Shown here in pieces: positions 7,256 through 12,625 of a DNA stretch of 13,246 nucleotides. Position numbers and translations under genes: made by a program. The notes below the pieces were generated by a model. It ran no database searches. It had not been told where the DNA came from and was given only the letters and a program-made list of their open reading frames with translations. How positions within the stretch are numbered: position 1 is the stretch's first letter; each line of letters opens with the position of its first letter. The DNA comes from an uncultured Erysipelotrichaceae bacterium (GTDB lineage Bacteria; Bacillota_I; Bacilli_A; RF39; UBA660). Location of the stretch: positions 1 through 13,246 of the forward strand of contig CADBLZ010000001.1 in assembly GCA_902795675.1 (NCBI GenBank), in the 5' to 3' direction.

Positions 7256-8010
7256 TGAAAAAAATATTATATACAGTTCTATTATTTATAATAGGTATCG
7301 TAACTGTTAATGCTTATTCAATAACAGATTATGCTCAAGAAATAAATAATAATGAATTAACTAAACTATATATTGAAAAGTATAAAGCTAGAGGAATAAA
7401 AGTAACAGTAAAAGCATCTACTGTTGATAATTCTAATATGAATGTATCTTTTGAATATGAAAAAGATAATAATTCATTTGATTACGAATTATCTCTTACA
7501 TTAAATCCCGAAACAGGAATTATTGAAGGAAGTAGTTCAATCCCTGAAGTAGACTTTGATAAAGACCGTGAAATATATTTAAAAGATTCACTAAATCTAT
7601 TAACTTACTATCCAGCTTTTGTTGGTGACTCTGGTGAAAAGATGAATAAAGAATTAGATCTTTATATCAAATATAAAAAAGATACTGAAAAGAAACCAAC
7701 ATACTTATCTGTTTTAGAAGAAATCTTTGATACATGTAATATGGGTGACTATGGTACATGCGTAGCACGTACTGAAGGTTACGTTGATAATACTACTATT
7801 AAAGAAAAAGAAAGAGTTTATAACATTCACTTAAACTCTTCTAATACAGCATCAGAGTATGCTCTAAAATGGTTACAAGAAGCAAATAGAAAAGAAAGAA
7901 CATCTGCTTTAATGGTTAAAATACTAATGGTAGCTGGTGTTATTGCTGTCTTATTTGTAATCGCATGGAGTGCTCAAAGACAAAAAGCACCAAAACCAAT
8001 CAAATACTAA
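7255..8010 (+). CDS. Secreted, C-terminally membrane-anchored protein of unknown function
   Basis: The 251-residue product starts with a clear signal peptide (MKKILYTVLLFIIGIVTVNA, likely cleaved after Ala20) and ends with a single hydrophobic segment at about 219-239 (LMVKILMVAGVIAVLFVIAW) followed by a basic tail, QRQKAPKPIKY. This gives a type I topology: extracytoplasmic body, C-terminal anchor, positive cytoplasmic tail. The body (21-215) has no motif I know; it contains two cysteines, 161 and 169, close enough for a disulfide. The ATG overlaps the preceding TAA by one base, so the gene is coupled to the upstream unknown gene. It would be a substrate for a signal peptidase such as the LepB encoded at 9735-10253. 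Confidence 0.8.
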   Translation: MKKILYTVLLFIIGIVTVNAYSITDYAQEINNNELTKLYIEKYKARGIKVTVKASTVDNSNMNVSFEYEKDNNSFDYELSLTLNPETGIIEGSSSIPEVDFDKDREIYLKDSLNLLTYYPAFVGDSGEKMNKELDLYIKYKKDTEKKPTYLSVLEEIFDTCNMGDYGTCVARTEGYVDNTTIKEKERVYNIHLNSSNTASEYALKWLQEANRKERTSALMVKILMVAGVIAVLFVIAWSAQRQKAPKPIKY

Positions 8011-8031
8011 TAAATTATATAGGGGGACCTT

Positions 8032-8664
8032 ATGGCAAGATTCATTTATAAATATGGCGCAATGAATTGTGGTAAAACAACACAATTACTACAAAACGCT
8101 CATCAATACACAGAAATAGGGGATAAAGTACTAATCTTAAAACCAGCTAAAGATAAAAAAGGAGACACTAAAATAGTAAGTCGAATTGGTGCATCACAAG
8201 AAGTTGATTACCTAATCTCACCTCGTGATAACATCATTCGTTTAATAACTGAAGGAGATAATGTTTTAACATCTTGTATCATGGTTGATGAAGCTCAATT
8301 CTTAACACCTACGCAAGTAGAACAATTACGTATCATTGTATCTAAATTTGATATAGATGTCTTTGCTTACGGTTTAAGAACAGACTTCAAAACGAAAGCA
8401 TTCCCTGGTTCAATTAGATTAATGGAACTATGTGACAAGATGGAAGAAATAAATCAATCACTATGTGAATGTGGTGAACCAGCTATCTTTAATGCTCGTT
8501 TTGTTAATGGTAAAATGGTAACAGAAGGTGCTCAAGTAGCAATTGACGGCTTTGATAGTGTAACTTACAAACCAATGTGTGCTAAATGTTACTACTTAAA
8601 AAAAGCTGTATCTGAAGAAAAACCACTTATGAGATCAAAGAAAAAGCATAATGACTTGCATTAA
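8032..8664 (+). CDS. tdk: Thymidine kinase (type II)
   Basis: Phosphorylates thymidine to dTMP in pyrimidine salvage, in the cytosol and usually as a tetramer. In the 210-residue protein the P-loop is GAMNCGKTT (9-17); VDEAQF (85-90) carries the catalytic Glu87; YGLRTDFKTKAFPGS (113-127) is the segment leading into the lasso loop; and CECG (145-148) plus CAKC (183-186) form the structural zinc site. The CxCG spacing resembles the Escherichia coli enzyme rather than the CxxCG form I associate with Bacillus. The ATG at 8032 follows AGGGGG (8021-8026) by 5 nt. It is the last gene of the seven-gene operon and ends inside a terminator. Confidence 0.96.
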   Translation: MARFIYKYGAMNCGKTTQLLQNAHQYTEIGDKVLILKPAKDKKGDTKIVSRIGASQEVDYLISPRDNIIRLITEGDNVLTSCIMVDEAQFLTPTQVEQLRIIVSKFDIDVFAYGLRTDFKTKAFPGSIRLMELCDKMEEINQSLCECGEPAIFNARFVNGKMVTEGAQVAIDGFDSVTYKPMCAKCYYLKKAVSEEKPLMRSKKKHNDLH

Positions 8665-8676
8665 TGCTTTTTTTTT
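8641..8676 (+). terminator. Terminator at the end of the tdk operon
   Basis: AAAAAGCAT (8641-8649) pairs with ATGCTTTTT (8664-8672), extended by AATG (8650-8653) with CATT (8659-8662) and one bulged A. The T-run continues to 8676. The tdk stop TAA (8662-8664) lies in the 3' arm, and the next -35 box lies in the loop and 3' arm. Confidence 0.85.
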
Positions 8677-8684
8677 GCTATAAT
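8656..8684 (+). promoter_or_regulatory. rplS promoter
   Basis: An extended -10 element, TGCTATAAT (8676-8684), has TTGCAT (8656-8661) as a partial -35 at exactly 17 nt spacing. The -35 overlaps the tdk terminator. The predicted start is near 8691, giving a leader of about 84 nt. Confidence 0.8.
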
Positions 8685-8690
8685 CTTATT

Positions 8691-8774
8691 GCTTCAAGGA
8701 AGGAAATCCGCTGGTAAGATATTATGTCTATGATTTCCCGGTAAGTAAATATAGATATAGAAAGGAAATACAAT
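8691..8774 (+). ncRNA. Probable ribosomal protein L19 leader (autoregulatory mRNA element)
   Basis: The leader between the predicted rplS transcript start and the gene contains a perfect 7-bp stem, GGAAATC (8702-8708) with GATTTCC (8732-8738). It encloses CGCTGGTAAG and is followed by CGGTAAG (8739-8745). Firmicutes commonly carry an L19 leader element in front of rplS, thought to bind excess L19. The position and strong G+C-containing stem in an AT-rich gap fit this, but I have not aligned it to the covariance model. Confidence 0.6.
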
Positions 8775-9116
8775 ATGGCAAACTTAGTTGATAAAATTAA
8801 TGAAAAACATGTAAGAAGCGATATTCCTGAATTCCGTGTAGGTGACACTGTACGTGTTGATGTATGGGTAAAAGAAGGAAAGAAAGAACGTATCCAATCA
8901 TTCGAAGGTTTAGTAATTGCTAAAAAAGGTGGATCAGTATCAGAAACTTTCTCAGTAAGAAAGAAATCATTTGGTATTGGTGTTACTAGAGTATTCCCAG
9001 TTAACTCACCAGCTATTGATAAAATAGTAGTAGTTAAGAAGGGTATGGTAAGACGTGCTAAACTAAACTTCTTAAAAGGTTTAAGAAAAGAATACAAAGT
9101 AAAAGAAAGAAATTAA
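8775..9116 (+). CDS. rplS: Large-subunit ribosomal protein bL19
   Basis: The 113-residue protein has the normal L19 length and is rich in Lys and Arg. Recognisable segments are FRVGDTVRVDVWVKEGKKER (about residues 19-38), FEGLVIAKKGG, SETFSVRKKSFGIGVTRVFP (about 57-76) and RRAKLNFLKGLRKEY near the C-terminus. L19 sits at the 30S-50S interface. AAAGGAAA (8761-8768) is the Shine-Dalgarno. In many bacteria rplS is the last gene of rpsP-rimM-trmD-rplS; here it is separated from trmD by two unknown genes and tdk and has its own promoter and leader, so its dosage is set independently. The stop codon is at the centre of the following terminator palindrome. Confidence 0.97.
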   Translation: MANLVDKINEKHVRSDIPEFRVGDTVRVDVWVKEGKKERIQSFEGLVIAKKGGSVSETFSVRKKSFGIGVTRVFPVNSPAIDKIVVVKKGMVRRAKLNFLKGLRKEYKVKERN

Positions 9117-9133
9117 TTTCTTTCTTTTTTTTT
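9101..9133 (+). terminator. Terminator between convergent genes, rplS side
   Basis: A perfect 28-nt palindrome (9101-9128, arms AAAAGAAAGAAATT and AATTTCTTTCTTTT) is centred on the rplS TAA and followed by more T, giving a T9 tract at 9125-9133. On the minus strand the same hairpin is followed by only four T, so it may serve the convergent gene less efficiently. Confidence 0.85.
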
Positions 9134-9668
9134 ATTCTAAAACTTTCATTAATTCGAATCCTTTTTCATAAAGAACATCTATACTATCATTTAACTTACT
9201 ATCTAAATTAATAATATAATTCTTTGTCTTAACCGGATTATCAACTTTCGTTAAATCAAAACTATTAGTAATCATAATACCATTACTATCTACCTTACAG
9301 ATTAACATATAACCATCTTCTATATCATTATATGAATTACAATACTTCTTAGTACTACTATCAACCATCATACGATATCTAATAGTTATTTCTTCAATTA
9401 ACTTCTTAGCTTTACCGTCTTCATAACTAATAGTTGTTGTATAGTTCTTACTATTTACATTATCTAAAGGAATACCATATACATTATTAAGACCTAAATC
9501 TTTTTCATAACTATAGCTTTCCTTTACAAGAATTGAATTAGTTGTATGATCTTTTAATTTTTCACTTCTATTTAACTCAAAAATGAATATAAAAATACAT
9601 ACACCAAGAACAATTAATAAACTAATTAAAATAATTACCATAAACTTTTTATTATCTAATTTACTCAT
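9132..9668 (-). CDS. Membrane-anchored protein of unknown function
   Basis: The only minus-strand gene encodes 178 residues. A short cytoplasmic N-terminus (MSKLDNKK) precedes one membrane span at about 9-30 (FMVIILISLLIVLGVCIFIF); the rest, about 145 residues, should be extracytoplasmic. That part has no known motif, contains two cysteines (110 and 124) and ends with a probable helix, SIDVLYEKGFELMKVLE. The span has no clear cleavage site, so an uncleaved anchor is more likely than secretion. The ATG (9666-9668) follows an AGTGAT Shine-Dalgarno at 5 nt, behind a strong extended -10. It is convergent with rplS and divergent from lepB. I cannot name the family. Confidence 0.78.
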   Translation of the reverse strand: MSKLDNKKFMVIILISLLIVLGVCIFIFIFELNRSEKLKDHTTNSILVKESYSYEKDLGLNNVYGIPLDNVNSKNYTTTISYEDGKAKKLIEEITIRYRMMVDSSTKKYCNSYNDIEDGYMLICKVDSNGIMITNSFDLTKVDNPVKTKNYIINLDSKLNDSIDVLYEKGFELMKVLE

Positions 9669-9685
9669 ATTCTATCACTATTAAA

Positions 9686-9714
9686 ATTATAACATAATAG
9701 ATAAAATATGTTAA
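9686..9714 (-). promoter_or_regulatory. Promoter of the minus-strand membrane protein gene
   Basis: Read on the minus strand, TGTTATAAT is a perfect extended -10 (9694 down to 9686), and TTAACA (9714-9709) is a 5/6 match to the -35 at 17 nt spacing. The -35 overlaps the lepB -10. The leader is about 10 nt, beginning at AGTGAT. Confidence 0.8.
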
Positions 9715-9717
9715 AAT
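9689..9717 (+). promoter_or_regulatory. Promoter of the lepB operon
   Basis: Extended -10 TGTTAAAAT (9709-9717) with ATAACA (9689-9694) as a 4/6 match -35 at 17 nt spacing. Its -35 overlaps the -10 of the divergent gene, so the two promoters interlock. The predicted transcript begins near the GGTGA (9724-9728). Confidence 0.72.
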
Positions 9718-9734
9718 AAAAGAGGTGAACATAA

Positions 9735-10253
9735 ATGACAAAAGAAACTATAATAAAAAATATCAAAGAATTATTACCATATGTTTTAATACTTATTGCT
9801 GTCATTGTAGTAAGAACATTCTTTGTAACACCAGTTCTAGTAAATGGTAACTCAATGGAAAAAACACTACATGAAAACGAAGTAATGTTACTAAATAAAA
9901 GAGGTAAAATAGAACGCTTTAGTATTATAGTAATTCATGTTAATGAAGAAATAAATGGTCAAAAATATAACGAAGACTTAATCAAAAGAGTAATAGCTTT
10001 ACCAGGTGAAACAGTAACATGTGAAAACGGTAAAATATATGTTAATGGTAAAATCCAAGAGGATGATTACGCAATTGGTATCACAAATAACTTTGAACCA
10101 ATCGAACTAGGTGAAGATGAATACTTCGCTATGGGTGATAATCGTGAAGTATCACTTGATTCACGTTATTTTGGTGCCTTTAATATAAAACAAATAAAAG
10201 GAACAGCTGACTTCATCTTATTTCCATTTAAACGTTGGGGACATGTTGAATAA
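9735..10253 (+). CDS. lepB: Signal peptidase I
   Basis: Cleaves signal peptides from exported proteins at the outer face of the membrane. The 172-residue protein is the compact Gram-positive SipS-like type with one N-terminal membrane span at about 13-30. Catalytic motifs are complete: NGNSMEKTL with nucleophile Ser40, LIKRVIALPGETV with general base Lys84, then YFAMGDNREVSLDSRYFG (130-147) with the GDNR box and box E serines. The ATG at 9735 is preceded by AGAGGTGAAC. It heads an operon with the HExxH protein (23-nt gap) and the membrane XRE regulator. Likely client proteins include the signal-peptide protein at 7255-8010. Confidence 0.96.
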   Translation: MTKETIIKNIKELLPYVLILIAVIVVRTFFVTPVLVNGNSMEKTLHENEVMLLNKRGKIERFSIIVIHVNEEINGQKYNEDLIKRVIALPGETVTCENGKIYVNGKIQEDDYAIGITNNFEPIELGEDEYFAMGDNREVSLDSRYFGAFNIKQIKGTADFILFPFKRWGHVE

Positions 10254-10276
10254 GAAACTTTAATGGGGGCTATAAA

Positions 10277-11443
10277 ATGGAATATAAATGGAGTGAAAGA
10301 GTAATTCTTTCCAAACTTAGAGAAGCAGTCAAAGCACGTAACGATTATGCTGTTAAGTTTTACTATGATTTGTTAAAAAATAAAAACATAACAAAAGATA
10401 ATTATGATGTAACATCTTTAGCTATTATGGAAAGACCGGCTAAGTTAGATTATTGTGCTTTTTATAGTACGTATTATCTTAACTTTTCTAACTTACCTAA
10501 AGAAGTTAGAAAACAGATTAATAAAGTAGGAACAATAACAAGAGATAGATACCAATATCAAAGAAGCGATTATCATGCTGATAACAGAATCACTTATTCA
10601 GATGATGACTTAGTAACTATGACACATGATTTATTCTTACTATTTAAAGATCCTAGAATAACAAGATGTATTGGTAAAATATGTAATCCCAAAAATCACA
10701 TGATTCAAATAATTGATACAGATGATTATGATATTACCAACTCATATCTTGCCGTTAAAGGTATAACTCTCAGTCTTGGAAAAGAAACTTATGTTGAAGT
10801 ATTTAGAGATCATACTATAACTGACTTCCGTGCTTTTGTTCATGAATGCTTTCATGCTATAAGAGCCATGTTATATGGTGACTATGATAATGAAAGAGTT
10901 GACTTGGTAAATTATTTTGCTGAACTAGAAGGTCGTTTTGGTGACCGTATGGCAGCAGAATATTTGCGATACATCAAAGAATACAGAATGGCTGATAACT
11001 TACGTATAGAAAGTCTTTATAATGTTTTGCAAGATGTTTATTTAAATCGTATAATACAAACTATCTTATCTTTCAGTAACGGAAACCGTTTTGATATGAA
11101 AAGAGTAAAAGAGTATCTATCTCGTGAAGCTAATATCGATATAAAATCTAAAGATGATTTAACTAAATATATGACTATTAATGGTTTTGACGCATACACT
11201 AATGTCCTATCATACTTAATAGTTTTAGATGTTTTTAATAATATGGACGTAGAATCAATGAAAGATTACACACATGAATTATTTAGATTAACTAATGGTG
11301 ACGGTTTCGATAATGATACATTAAAAAACAAGGAAGGAATAAACTTAGTAAGACTACTTACAGAGAGTCCAAGTATAACATTCATGACTGATAACTTAAG
11401 AAGTTTTAGAGAAGAATATAAAGCATATAAACTAACAAAATAG
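10277..11443 (+). CDS. Putative zinc metallopeptidase-like protein with HECFH motif, unknown family
   Basis: I do not recognise the family. The 388-residue protein has no signal peptide or membrane span and should be cytosolic. Its central part contains FVHECFHAIRAM, with an HExxH motif at His189-Glu190-His193, and 23 residues after the last His the segment YFAELEGRFGDRMAAEY offers Glu216 or Glu218 as a third zinc ligand in gluzincin fashion. The N-terminal region (1-120) is rich in Tyr, Asp and Lys; the C-terminal region (240-388) is helical. GGGGG (10265-10269) precedes the ATG at 10277. The gene lies between lepB and a membrane XRE regulator, 8 nt before the latter. Peptidase activity is inferred from the motif only; the motif could be fortuitous, though the context of helix plus downstream Glu argues against that. 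Confidence 0.75.
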   Translation: MEYKWSERVILSKLREAVKARNDYAVKFYYDLLKNKNITKDNYDVTSLAIMERPAKLDYCAFYSTYYLNFSNLPKEVRKQINKVGTITRDRYQYQRSDYHADNRITYSDDDLVTMTHDLFLLFKDPRITRCIGKICNPKNHMIQIIDTDDYDITNSYLAVKGITLSLGKETYVEVFRDHTITDFRAFVHECFHAIRAMLYGDYDNERVDLVNYFAELEGRFGDRMAAEYLRYIKEYRMADNLRIESLYNVLQDVYLNRIIQTILSFSNGNRFDMKRVKEYLSREANIDIKSKDDLTKYMTINGFDAYTNVLSYLIVLDVFNNMDVESMKDYTHELFRLTNGDGFDNDTLKNKEGINLVRLLTESPSITFMTDNLRSFREEYKAYKLTK

Positions 11444-11451
11444 GTGATAAT

Positions 11452-12138
11452 ATGAATAATAATAGAATAAGTGAATTCATAAAAAAAATTAGAAAAGATA
11501 ATAACTTAACTCAAAAAGATTTAGCTGATAAATATAACGTTACTTATCAAGCTGTATCTAAATGGGAGAATGGTAAAAACTTACCAGATATAGAACTATT
11601 AAAACAAATGTCTAAAGATTATAATGTATCTTTAGATGACTTACTAGATGGTCATTTTAGAAGAGGTAATAAATATCTAATATTTATAGTTGTTTTATTA
11701 CTAATTGGCTTTCTTATAACAGGTACAATCATCTTTATGAATCGTAATAAAGATGAAAATATTAAACTAGAAGAAATAACTACTATGTGTCAAGATTTCA
11801 CTGTAAAAGGAACTATTGCATATAACAATAACAATATGTCTCTTCAAATATCAGATATTAATTATTGTGGTGATGACTTCAAAGATAAATATACTGAGTT
11901 TGAATGTATCTTATATGAATCTGGTGAAACACAAGATACCAAAATAGCTCACTTTGAATATAAAGATGAAACAACTCTAGAAGACTTCTTATCTAAAGTA
12001 TCATTTAAAGTAGATAACTATAAAAAAACATGTAATATCTTAAAAGATAATACTCTATATATCAAAATAAAAGCTAAAACAAATAGAGGTATTGATATAA
12101 CTCATGAGATACCTTTAACATTTGAAGATAACTGTTAA
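11452..12138 (+). CDS. Membrane-anchored XRE-family regulator with cysteine-containing ectodomain
   Basis: The 228-residue protein has a textbook XRE/HTH_3 domain at about 6-66 (IRKDNNLTQKDLADKYNVTY, QAVSKWENGKNLPD, YNVSLDDLLDG), a single membrane span at about 75-97 (YLIFIVVLLLIGFLITGTII) and an extracytoplasmic domain of about 130 residues. The outer part has five cysteines (113, 139, 152, 194, 228), the last being the terminal residue. The arrangement suggests a one-component transmembrane regulator that passes an outside signal to the DNA-binding domain. AGGTGAT (11442-11448) supports the ATG at 11452, only 8 nt after the metallopeptidase-like gene. Its targets are unknown. No close inverted repeat near the lepB promoter clearly marks an autoregulatory operator. 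Confidence 0.9.
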   Translation: MNNNRISEFIKKIRKDNNLTQKDLADKYNVTYQAVSKWENGKNLPDIELLKQMSKDYNVSLDDLLDGHFRRGNKYLIFIVVLLLIGFLITGTIIFMNRNKDENIKLEEITTMCQDFTVKGTIAYNNNNMSLQISDINYCGDDFKDKYTEFECILYESGETQDTKIAHFEYKDETTLEDFLSKVSFKVDNYKKTCNILKDNTLYIKIKAKTNRGIDITHEIPLTFEDNC

Positions 12139-12163
12139 ATTTGCTAAATAGTTAATCTTTATT
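12125..12163 (+). terminator. Weak terminator after the XRE gene
   Basis: AAGATAACT (12125-12133) can pair with AGTTAATCTT (12150-12159) with one bulged A, followed by TATTT. The large loop contains the TAA stop (12136-12138) and the next -35 box. The tail is poor, so read-through is likely. Confidence 0.5.
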
Positions 12164-12169
12164 TATAAT
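12141..12169 (+). promoter_or_regulatory. Promoter of the small unknown gene at 12196
   Basis: TTGCTA (12141-12146) and TATAAT (12164-12169) are spaced by 17 nt: a perfect -10 and a 4/6 -35. The -35 lies in the loop of the preceding weak terminator. Confidence 0.75.
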
Positions 12170-12195
12170 ATTATCTACTAAGGGGGATGTATTAT

Positions 12196-12525
12196 ATGGA
12201 AAAAATAACTGTCGAATCATTTAATAAAAAAACTTGGTTAGTAATTGAAAAAGCTCTTATTGGTATTAAAACAGGACACCGTTCATATAAAGAAACTGTT
12301 ACCATTGATATTCCTAAAGATATTTATAAATCAAAACTAGCAGAACAATGGTTATTTCAAAGCAGTGAACCAATAACAAACTTAATTGAAACTGTTACTA
12401 ACTTATTCTATGAAGAATTATATAATTGCCAAGATAATAATCCTTATATCGCTCAAGCAAAAAAAGAATTTGATCAAGAAAGAATTACTGAATATAATGA
12501 TCAAGAAAGAGGAACTAGAAGCTAG
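12196..12525 (+). CDS. Small cytosolic protein of unknown function
   Basis: A 109-residue product with no membrane segment, cysteine-zinc motif or known domain that I can identify. It has a basic, aromatic N-terminal part (MEKITVESFNKKTWLVIEKA), a short beta-like stretch (KETVTIDIPKDIYK) and a very acidic, charged C-terminus rich in Glu, Asp and Gln ending QERGTRS. I place the start at ATG 12196, 9 nt after AGGGGG (12181-12186); the in-frame ATG at 12187 touches that Shine-Dalgarno and would be badly spaced. The gene has its own promoter and terminator, so it is a single-gene unit. Good codon usage and signals make it real; its role is unknown. Confidence 0.75.
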   Translation: MEKITVESFNKKTWLVIEKALIGIKTGHRSYKETVTIDIPKDIYKSKLAEQWLFQSSEPITNLIETVTNLFYEELYNCQDNNPYIAQAKKEFDQERITEYNDQERGTRS

Positions 12526-12535
12526 TTCTTTTTTT
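12512..12535 (+). terminator. Terminator overlapping the stop of the small unknown gene
   Basis: GAACTAG (12512-12518) pairs with CTAGTTC (12522-12528) around a 3-nt AAG loop, and seven T follow. The stop codon TAG (12523-12525) is inside the 3' arm. Confidence 0.92.
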
Positions 12536-12545
12536 AATTCAACTT

Positions 12546-12567
12546 TTAGTTTAGTTAATTAAACTAA
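12546..12567 (+). repeat. 8-bp inverted repeat upstream of the rhodanese-like gene
   Basis: TTAGTTTA (12546-12553) and TAAACTAA (12560-12567) are exact inverted copies 6 nt apart. No T-run follows immediately and a terminator is already present just upstream, so an operator is possible, but AT-richness makes chance plausible. Confidence 0.5.
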
Positions 12568-12591
12568 CCCTTTATTTAACTATACAAAATA

Positions 12592-12607
12592 GTATATAAT
12601 AATATAC
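12592..12607 (+). promoter_or_regulatory. -10 region with overlapping inverted repeat, rhodanese-like gene
   Basis: TATAAT (12595-12600) is a perfect -10; no good -35 is seen 17 nt upstream. It is embedded in GTATAT-AATA-ATATAC (12592-12607), a 6-bp inverted repeat. TATAC at 12581-12585 is a further copy, opposed to GTATA at 12592-12596. A repressor site over the -10 is a possibility. Confidence 0.5.
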
Positions 12608-12625
12608 AAGAGGGAAGTGGATATT

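Noticed and set aside
8678..9097. 139-codon minus-strand open frame opposite rplS
   Set aside because: Overlaps rplS and its leader completely; rplS is unambiguous, and the antisense frame has no promoter or Shine-Dalgarno and no recognisable family.
10277..12138. Integrated element with ImmA/ImmR control
   Set aside because: No integrase, attachment repeats, phage or conjugation genes; the flanking genes are chromosomal housekeeping genes and base composition is uniform.
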